DNA of 64,000 bases from Castanea sativa (taxonomy: Eukaryota > Streptophyta > Magnoliopsida > Fagales > Fagaceae). The translations under genes and the position numbers were made by a program. The stretch lies in NCBI RefSeq assembly GCF_040712315.1, contig NC_134024.1:25494658-25558657 (forward strand). Direction: 5' to 3'. Shown here piece by piece: positions 56,099 to 64,000 of this stretch. Below the pieces are notes generated by a model. That model did no database searches. It was not told the origin of the DNA and saw only the letters and a list, made by a program, of their open reading frames with translations. How positions within the stretch are numbered: the first letter of the stretch is position 1; every line of letters starts with the position of its first letter.

Positions 56099-58607
56099 CA
56101 AATGTGAGGTCAAATCATAAATATTCATCCAAGTGAGTTATTGCATACAAAAACCAAAGTGTCTAGAATTAATGAATATTAAAATTAATTTACATTTTCT
56201 ACCTAATAATATTCTTACAAGACTTTTTAAAGAGTTTAAAAAAAATATAAGAATGACAATTAATAATATTTAAATTATATATGTAAGAATTAGACTATGC
56301 ATCTTAATATATATATTTTTCAAGTATATCTATACATATGCATAATGTTACAAGCTAATAGCTCTTAATATCTAAGATTGAGAATTAAAAAGAATTTTAA
56401 TTTTAACTATTGAATAAATAATAAAAGTGAAAGTGTTGAAAAAAAAAATTGTGAATAAGGTGGTAATTGAACCAGGAGTATTGCACCCGATCCTAATTCT
56501 TAGTCTAGAATTACTTTGAAAAGTTTATTAATTCCTTGAAACCTTTTTATATTATTTAAATTAATTTAAAAACATACCATAACAAGATTGAAGGCCCTAG
56601 AACATTTAATCAAACCAACTGTTCTTCTCCCGAAAAAAAAGAAAAAAGAAAAAAAGTCAAATCGATCGGTGGGCTGCCTTTGCAATTTGGCCCAAGTTTT
56701 CTTATCTTAAATTAAAGGAAATGAAATTAGGATTTCCATTGGGTTGTCAATCTAGTTTACTTGGATTCCCAAAAAAAAAAAGAAAAAAAGAGGAAGACCT
56801 ACTTTATTTGTTTTGCAAGGTATATAAGTGGTTTTAAATAAAAGGAACTTTGCTTGCTGGCCAAGGGATAGTTTTAAACAAATTATGAGGAAGCCGGTGT
56901 TTTGCTTTTTTCATGAAACAACATTTTTTTTTTTTTAACTTTGTATTTAAAAAATCATTTTTCTAGTTAATTAGTGGCGAGTACATGAATTTTTTCTAGG
57001 GTAGTCCTTAAGAAGCACAAATGACACAATCTAATAATATGATAAATTCGTATATTAAAAAAAAAAAAAGCAAATACATAAAGTTTTACAATTTCCTTTT
57101 ACGAGTTTTCATATTTTGAAATCATTGTATGATAATCTCATTATTGAGAACAGGTTGACAAGGGCCTTTTTGTAAATAATATATTCTTATTTCATCATGA
57201 TCATCAGGATGATAAGATGATATCTTTTCTCATAGCCTAGAATCTAAACGAAAATTTTCTAAGTTAAACTCAACACAAATTTGCTTAGAAGATGAAGATG
57301 AAGATAAATCTTGCACAGGAAATGAATATTGGGTATGTAATTTTCTTATCAAATATTTGTCCATGATACTAGCAAAAAATAAACAATAAACTATAAGTTC
57401 ATTTGAAATATTAATAAAATTATTAATTATTGTTGTTCAATTGTTTTATTAGTTTTCTTTGCCTAACATAATTTAAATTTTTGTCTTTTATAATGTCTTA
57501 TTCACTAACTTTTAATGCCTCCACTACCTTAATCCAAATATCCAATGCTACGGCTGGCCCTATCCACCCCCACTCAAGAGACAAGAGCCAACGCCAACCA
57601 ATCAACACAATTTAACAATTACATTACATACAGGCTATATAGTCATACACTTACACAAAACATTAAAGAATTATAAAACATACATAAAACGACAAACTCA
57701 CAAACCAATAAAGTCAAACAAAGGCAATTAGGCAGAGATATTCAATTGAATCAATTCCAAAGAGATTTAGAGAACTAGATATTTTAGTTTCAGAGAGAGA
57801 GAGAGAGGATGGTCCCATCATGAATTTAATTAGTGGGACTCACCATTCATATGAGAGGAGAGAGTACGTATTTATGGTACTTCGAAAGTACCTAATAATT
57901 GGCTTAATTATTTGGGCTTAAGTTGGCTTAATTGCTCAATTTGCTTGACAAGTTTTGACTTTTGGGAGTTCGGGTATAAATTTTTAGTAAAAAATAAAAA
58001 AGGTGGGGGAATAATATGTCGACAATACTTTAATAAAAAATTAATTGTAGGAGGTTATTATGGAATGTCATTTGTAAGTAAAAAGTATTTTCAATAGTAT
58101 GTATAAATTAAAACTAATAATAATTTATCAGCTATTATTTATTGTGAAAATATTGTAGAAGTAATATTTCTAAAAAAAGAGTAGTATAAAATTACTTTTT
58201 TGAGTCCCATTATAGTTTTTGCACAAAAATATATGTGTCATGTTATTTAAACAACATTACCAAATGGGCCCTAAGTTTTCTTTATTGATATTGTGGGTCT
58301 CATTCTAATTTTTTGTTGCAGTACTTTAAGAAAAAAAAGAAATCAACTTTCAGCCAAAAAAAAGAAAAAAGTAAATTTCACTAACATATCTTGAGATTTG
58401 GGCTAATACTAATCAGGTCTAAATTTTTTTAAAATTAGCCAATTTAATCCCTAAAACCAACTTAGTCCTTAAACAATTAGTTATTTTTTTCAATTGTTTT
58501 AGGAACTAAATTAACTATAAGGACCCGATTGGTTAGTTTTGAAAAATCTTGAATCTAATTAGTATTAACCTAAACTTCAGCATAGGTGAATGAAACTTAC
58601 CTCTTTT

Positions 58608-58650
<43 letters not shown>

Positions 58651-58850
58651 TGAGCACAAAGCTAGGCAAGCTATTATTGCCTGTTTCTAGCATAGGACAA
58701 AAAAAAAAAGAAAAAAAAAGAAAAAAGAAACTTAGCCATTAAGTTCAAGTCCTTCGCGGACCCACTCAATTTGATGATATATCATGAAAACGGAGTGAGA
58801 CCACCCAGTTTTCATGATATCCAAACATCCTCTTAACCGTCAAGGACGAA
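56099..58850. other. Intergenic sequence, no gene seen
   Basis: AT-rich DNA with A-runs (56761-56790, 57058-57070), a (GA)n near 57798-57808 and (AT)n near 58616-58647. No delimited mobile element or gene could be supported. Confidence 0.5.
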
Positions 58851-58964
58851 GCAATAAAGCAATTAAAGAAGCGCTCCTTCATTTAAAAAATGGAGAATAT
58901 ACGTAAGACTGACACAGTGAGAGAGACAGAGAGAGAGAGAAAGAAAGAGACAGAAAAGAAGATG

Positions 58965-61900
58965 ATGGAAAAAGAGAAAGAAGGAGAAAAGAATGGTCCT
59001 ACCTCCAGCGGTGCGGACATGGGCATGTCAGTATTACCAGAGGAGTGCATATCGAACATAGTATCATTGACGAGTCCTAAGGATGCTTGCACAGCTTGTG
59101 CGGTTTCTCCTATATTCCGTGCGGCTGCCGAGTCCAACGTTGTCTGGGACAGGTTCTTGCCGTCCGATTATCAAGCCATCATTGCTCGATCATCATCATC
59201 TACAAAATTGGATTCCTTGAACTTCTCTTCCAAGAAACAGCTCTACCTCAGTCTCTCCGATACCCCCATCTTGATCGACGACAATAAAAAGGTACTCTAT
59301 TGACAAACAGGCCCATTATATTATGTTAATATTATTAACTTTGTCTGATAGGTAATAGCGCACTTATTACTACTGCTTCACTTTATTAGACTTTCAAATG
59401 AGTAAAGTTGTGTATAATGCGTCTTTTTGGGAGTTACTCTGTTACCGTCTTACTGAACAATTAATCCAGCTGAGATGTTTTGTCTTTTTGTTTTGGTGTG
59501 TTTGGTAACTAGAGAAAACAGAGGGGGTGTTTTCCACCAGGGGCATGGGCCACAAAAAACAATTCACCCATAATGCTTCTTGTTCATACTTTATAAAGTC
59601 AGTTTTTCCTTTTATTTCACTCTCACAGTAAGCAACGCATTATTATATATTTACTTTGCTTGACACTAGACTAGAGTACCAGCTTAGTAAAGTAGCTTAC
59701 CATGAACCTTTCTTCTCAAAACAAAAACGGAAACAAAAACAATAAACAAAAAACAAAAAGCTTAACTTGAATCAATGCTTTTTCCCCTCGTAAACGAGAA
59801 ATATTATACCGATTTCGTCACTTCATTTGTTCACTATTCTACTAAAATACTCTCACTTGTTTAAAATTGCTTAGTCTGTTGAATAATTTTTTTTTCTTTT
59901 AATTGTAAGTTAACTCAATAATTTTAAACAGATGTAATAGAATGGTAGATAAGTAACATGGTTCAATACGAGGACAGTATAATTTTTTTTATAAACATTT
60001 AATACCGGTCCACCAAAAACAGCCACCACTAGTCTTTCTACATGGCTTTTTAATAATAATTTGAATAAGTAAAAAAATATGTTAATGAGTATTATAAAAA
60101 AAAATTAGGTAAAAATGCAAAACTGATCTTCTAATTTTCAGAATTTGTCATTTCAGTATTCTAAATTTCAGTTTTATCATTTCAGTCCTTTAAGTTTCAA
60201 ATATAATCAATTTAGTCATCCGTTAATCTTCTGTTAAGTAATACTGTCAACTAACCAAAATGACGTCGTTTTGGATTATTTATTTATTTAAAATTTTTAA
60301 TTTAAAAAAAATAAAAAAACGTTAATTAAAAAGAAAAACTAAGGGAATGATGTCGTTCCCTGCCCACTGAAAAAGAAAACAAATCCCCACCCTTTCGATA
60401 CAAAGGAGTAGACGTCAGCCACTCCAAGTTTAAGCAATGGGACGAAGGGCACGTTGTAGTGGCGAAGGGGGGCCTCGGCTAGAGGAGGAGATTAGGTGGA
60501 GAATTCTAAGCCACTTGAGCAGCGTAGGTGGCCTGGTAGGACCCGGCAAGCAAATTTGGCGGCTAATTTGAGTTCGAAGAATCCGTTGTTGTTTAGGAGT
60601 TTGGATTGTGGGAATTTTGTTAGTGTTGTTGATAAGAAGATAGGTGGAATGGGATTTAGGATGGTTGTTAAGGCATTGCAGAATTCAATGATGATTGATT
60701 CTTTTGATGGTAGATTGAGTTTGTATCTGGACAAATGCTAAGTTATTGAAAGTTTCTCAGCAAAATCCATATTCCAAAACGACATCGTTTTGGTTAGTTG
60801 ACGGTAGCACGTAACAGAAATCTAACAGTATATTGAATTGATTATATTTAAAATTTAAAAGACTAAAATAACAAAACTGAAATGACAAAATGTGAAATTT
60901 AGAGGGTCAATTTTTCATTTTGGCCAAAAAATTATAATGTTTTATGTAATAGTATTAGAGTAAATTTGTACATACTATTTTTTCCATCCTTTAACCTCTC
61001 TTCTCAAATCTCAACCAAACAAAAAAGTTTTTTTCATCCCTTCACATTTTCACCCACAATCAAACACAAATATAGGAAACTAAAATCTCTTATAATTTTT
61101 TCACTTTTTCATCATTAATTTTCTATACTCTCATTTTTTCATCTCTCTAACAAAACGGTCCCTCAGAGTTACTTGATGGAATGGCTACTGGTATGCTTAA
61201 CAAGTAGGTAATTAAAAAAAAAAAAAACAATTAGATAATAAGATTAAATATGTCACACCCATGGGAGTCATGACACACTGCACATTATTGAATGGATGAT
61301 ATGCACAGACACTATTTGGTTAATGTCATAGTGAGATTTTCTATTTATAAAGAAGTGGTGTCAAAACCTTTGCTCAAACTATTATAAAGTGATATCAAAA
61401 CTTTTCTGAAATGGTCCATTAACAAATGCCCTAAAGGCACCATTAACGAGACCCTTTAACCGAATAGCTTAAAGCTTTGATTCTTTTGTCTATTTGTTTA
61501 ATTGAGTGGCCTGATCTTACTATTTTTATTTTGTAAGTGTCTATTTGCTGCAGCTTTTAGTTATGATGATTTTCAAGATTTAAAAGAATGCTAACTTCCT
61601 TTTTGATAGATGATTGTTTCGTAATGTATCAAAAAATAGTTATTTGTGTCTCTTCATTTGTTGACAATTTTTTTATAAAATTAAAATGGCAAACCATTTG
61701 TTATTCTAAATGGATGTTAGTTTGGATTTTTAAGAATTTTTTGGTTCATACCTTGGCTCGCTCGTAGAACTCTGGCTCTATCCCTGCACACACGAACTCT
61801 GGCTCTATCCCTGCACACACTTAGGAAATAGTTAGCCCCAAAAAAGCAATGAACACCCTCTTTAGTAATAAAAAGTAAAAAGAAAATTCAAACATGTTGG

Positions 61901-63138
61901 AGGTGCTTCATTTTAATAGCTATAAAGAAGATTAATAACCAGGTAAGCTTGATCCACATGGACGGAGTGAGATTGGGTAGGTTGGTTTCACTATGGACTC
62001 TCAAAATTGTGTTTAGTTTGAATTTGTTACGTGAGCATGCTTTAATTTAGTTAAATAAGTGAACATAAGAAAAGAACCAAAAACAAAGAACAAAAGGAGC
62101 TGCTAACTCTTGAGATCAAATTTTGAAAGATTCCATTGAATGTATGCTGGTGCCAATGATAGCAACACCATGTTGAATAGATATAAATATATTTTTCATA
62201 AATTAACGATTGTCCCAAAAGTGTAAGCTATTAATAAATGATAAATTTAATTGTTTAACCATAGTTCCAACTCCTATCTCACATGTGAGCCTATACTTCG
62301 ATTTATTAAATGGGGTTTAACACGTGAGATTTTTAACATTTTAAAGGGGAGATTGAGTGGGGACAGGATTCAATTACTTGATAAATTACTCATTGTTTCA
62401 AAAGTTTGAACTCTTAAGAAATGATGAAATTTTAATTTCAACCTTCTGTGCTCGTTTTCTTTCTTTCTTTCCTTCTTTCTTTCTTTCTTTCTTTTGAGCA
62501 GATCTTTTTCTTGGACAAATTGAGTGGAAAGAAATGTTACCTTCTCTCTGCAAGGGACCTGTCCATTGCAGCGGGTCACGATAATATGCATTGGCTATGG
62601 TTTTCTCTAGCTGAATCCAGGTCTCTACCTAAACCCAAGCCTGTCCCCTATGTATGTGATACTTATTTATTTATTTAAGGCTTTTTATTTAATTCTTATT
62701 ATGTACATGTAAAAATCAAACAGGTTTCGAAAGGTAGCTGAACTTCATCATGTGCGGTTGTTTGATATCTGTGGCAAGATGAATACTTCAATGCTGTCTC
62801 CGAAAACAAACTATGTCGCTTACCTTGTGTACAAGTTGAGAAGGCAAACTCATGGATTTCATCGATTTCCTCCAATGGCTTCAGTTGGAACTACTGGAGG
62901 AGTTGAAGATTGTAAACAAACTGTTTGTTTAGGCAGGCCTAAAAGGGAGCCAAGGAAGCAGCACCCTTCGCTTCCAAAGTGGAGAAAAGATGGATGGTTT
63001 GAGAGTAAGTTGGGTGAATATTTCAATGAGGGAGGAGAAAATGATGAACTGCAGATTAGACTTATGGAGGTAGAAGCTGGTACCGTTAAGTCTGGCCTCA
63101 TTGTTGAAGGGATCGAGATTAGGCCTGCAAAGGGTTGA
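58965..63138 (+). CDS. F-box protein PP2-B-like, copy 2, three exons
   Basis: Exons 58965-59291, 62502-62620 and 62724-63138 join to 286 codons plus TGA with intact frame. The F-box is near the N-terminus (MSVLPEECISNIVSLTSPKD ... VWDRFLPSDY). The PP2 lectin-like domain follows: KKQLYLSLSDTPILIDDNKK, IFFLDKLSGKKCYLLSARDL, SIAAGHDNMHWLWFSLAES, LSPKTNYVAYLVYKLRRQ and LIVEGIEIRPAKG. Expected role: substrate receptor of an SCF ubiquitin ligase that binds glycans or glycoproteins (family knowledge). Compared with copy 1, exon 2 diverges at the usual IVWGD segment (IAAGHD here), which may affect the lectin part. An upstream in-frame ATG exists at 58890; the chosen start gives the usual length. Intron 1 is 3210 nt against 875 nt in copy 1, partly because of the MULE at 60108. 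Confidence 0.9.
60108..60925. mobile_element. Mutator-like element with ~165-bp TIRs, 9-bp TSD
   Basis: AAAAAATTA flanks both ends (60099-60107, 60926-60934), the 9-bp duplication of Mutator elements. Both ends, read inward, follow the same order over about 165 bp: TTTGTCATTTCAGT, TTTCA/TTTTAAATATAATCAATT, CTGTTA, GTCAACTAACCAAAA and CGTCGTTTTGGA. Between them (about 60275-60770) is GC-richer sequence unrelated to the arms. No transposase is encoded. It sits in intron 1 of F-box/PP2 copy 2. Confidence 0.93.
60437..60740 (+). other. Possible captured gene fragment inside the MULE
   Basis: Two overlapping frames are open. One starts with ATG at 60437 (MGRRARCSGEGGPRLEEEIR, 44 codons). The other runs open to a TAA at 60739-60741 without an ATG at its beginning (SSKNPLLFRSLDCGNFVSVV ... 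KIGGMGFRMVVKALQNSMMI ... DSFDGRLSLYLDKC). Codon use and GC content differ from the arms, as in Pack-MULE cargo. I do not recognise the parent gene. The antisense open frame is a by-product. Confidence 0.5.
61767..61820. repeat. 27-bp tandem duplication at an hAT-like end
   Basis: GAACTCTGGCTCTATCCCTG followed by CACACAC occurs twice in a row. GGCTCTATCCCTG resembles the right end of the hAT at 25550-26374 (GGCTCCGTCCCTG), so this may be a terminal remnant plus target sequence that was duplicated. No left end was found. Confidence 0.6.
62457..62494 (+). repeat. (TTTC)n microsatellite before exon 2 of copy 2
   Basis: The pyrimidine tetranucleotide run lies directly upstream of the AG acceptor of exon 2 and doubles as its polypyrimidine tract. 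Confidence 0.85.
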
Positions 63139-64000
63139 TAAAAATTGTTCTTTTTTATCACTTTTAGTGGCAGCGATACACTAAATTGCAGTACTTTCTA
63201 ACTTTTATTGTGTCTTAATTTTGTGCTAAACTTCAACCTTACCAGTAAAACCATTTTAGTGTCTTAATTTTGTGCTTTATAGACTCCAGTAGCCATATAA
63301 TTCTCCTAATTCGGGCCTGCACTTCTTTTCTATTTTATTTCCTCGAACTTTTCTTAGCCATTGTTCTTAAGTTTTGGTTACTGTTCGAGTTATCATTAAG
63401 CCTCAAAACCGCTTGCCTCATAGTGAACTAGATATTTAATTATTTATGCTCTTCTGTTTATTGGTAGAACCATTAGTCCCAAATTTCTACCAATCTAGTA
63501 GTATAATGGTAAAAACAAAGCATTAGACTACAGCCAATGAATCTAAAGCCACAATTTTTTTTACTAAATGTTTCCCAGCAGTTGAAGTGGCAAGTTGATA
63601 ATGATAGATGACAAAGTATTGTCATTTCTAGAAAGGAGTCCAGATCAAAACTTATCAGCTTAATTGTTGTGAGAAATTGTTATACTCCACTATACCTAAC
63701 CTGCTAATCTCCACATCAGTATCAACATAATCATCCAAGTATTCAGAGACACAAAAAGTAATTGCACATCAGCATATTAATATTAAGAGCAATTAGTAAC
63801 TATCTACCAAAAAAGAGCCAGAAATTGTGGCTCCACATCAGCTGCATCTTAACATTAATAGCGGCGAAAATGGGCAAATGCCCATTTCGCACAAAAAAAA
63901 AGGGCAAATGCCCCATTTTCCAAACTAATTAGAGAAATGCCCCTCTTTTGAAACTCGATTTTCTCAATTCTTGCAAATGTGAATGAGTATTGTTAATTCG
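63139..64000. other. 3' flank of F-box copy 2, homologous to copy 1 flank
   Basis: Phrases such as CTTCTGTTTATTG, AACCATTAGTCCCAAATTTC and TTAATATTAAGAGC(C/A)ATTAGTAA occur in the same order after copy 1 (42655-43040). The duplicated unit therefore extends well past the coding part. After about 63860 the sequence changes to GGGCAAATGCCC-type words that run out of the window. Confidence 0.7.

Noticed and set aside
60492..60734. Minus-strand 80-codon frame inside the MULE
   Set aside because: It mirrors the + strand open frame; neither is recognised, and only the + frame has a plausible codon pattern.

Overview
The window is nuclear DNA from a flowering plant. It is AT-rich, has long gene-poor stretches, introns with GT..AG borders, and very many transposable elements. 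Two PP2-type F-box genes, a plantacyanin gene and the style of the small DNA transposons suggest a woody eudicot. A miniature element containing CACTGTAGCAAAATAATTT, present twice, reminds me of oak/chestnut (Fagaceae) repeats; that taxonomic guess is recall, not proof.

Host genes are few. A two-exon plantacyanin gene (24893-26636, +) looks intact; its single intron carries an 825-bp hAT insertion. Two tandemly duplicated F-box/PP2-B genes lie on the + strand. The copy at 40368-42202 has a 2-bp loss in exon 2 that shifts the frame to a stop. The copy at 58965-63138 is open through three exons (286 aa), and its first intron was enlarged by a long-TIR Mutator-like element. The two copies are now separated by an 11-kb retrotransposon.

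Two complete Ty3/gypsy LTR retrotransposons of the Tat type dominate the window. Element A (10757-22920, + strand, TSD TGATT) is old and full of stop codons. Element B (45117-56093, - strand, TSD GGAGT) is younger and keeps a 676-codon open stretch covering RNase H, a second archaeal-type RNase H and a DD35E integrase. Both share a primer-binding motif (TGGCGCC), a polypurine tract ending GAGGGGCTAT, a tandem-repeat block (about 80-bp units) after integrase, and an antisense multi-exon gene between integrase and the 3' LTR. That antisense gene has a homologous N-terminal domain, a low-complexity middle and a coiled-coil-like end. It also has an intron at the same codon position in both elements (107 and 101 nt). 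This conserved, spliceable antisense gene is the most interesting system in the window.

The remainder is a catalogue of insertions that can be delimited by their target duplications. There are five or six non-autonomous hAT elements (4040-4624, 9087-9960, 20476-21476 nested in element A, 23117-24032, 25550-26374, and a remnant near 61767). There is also a Mutator-like element with an internal non-TE segment (60108-60925), a tRNA-derived SINE (38892-39053), a 5'-truncated LINE (43976-44564) and a solo LTR (36882-37680). Small MITEs, a foldback repeat, a three-unit 740-bp tandem array (4804-6975) and a ~340-bp tandem array (30840-32230) complete the list. Parts of element B carry dense local differences that create CG dinucleotides in places where the sister repeat has CAG, CTG or TG; this may be an assembly artefact and affects how its broken frames should be read.
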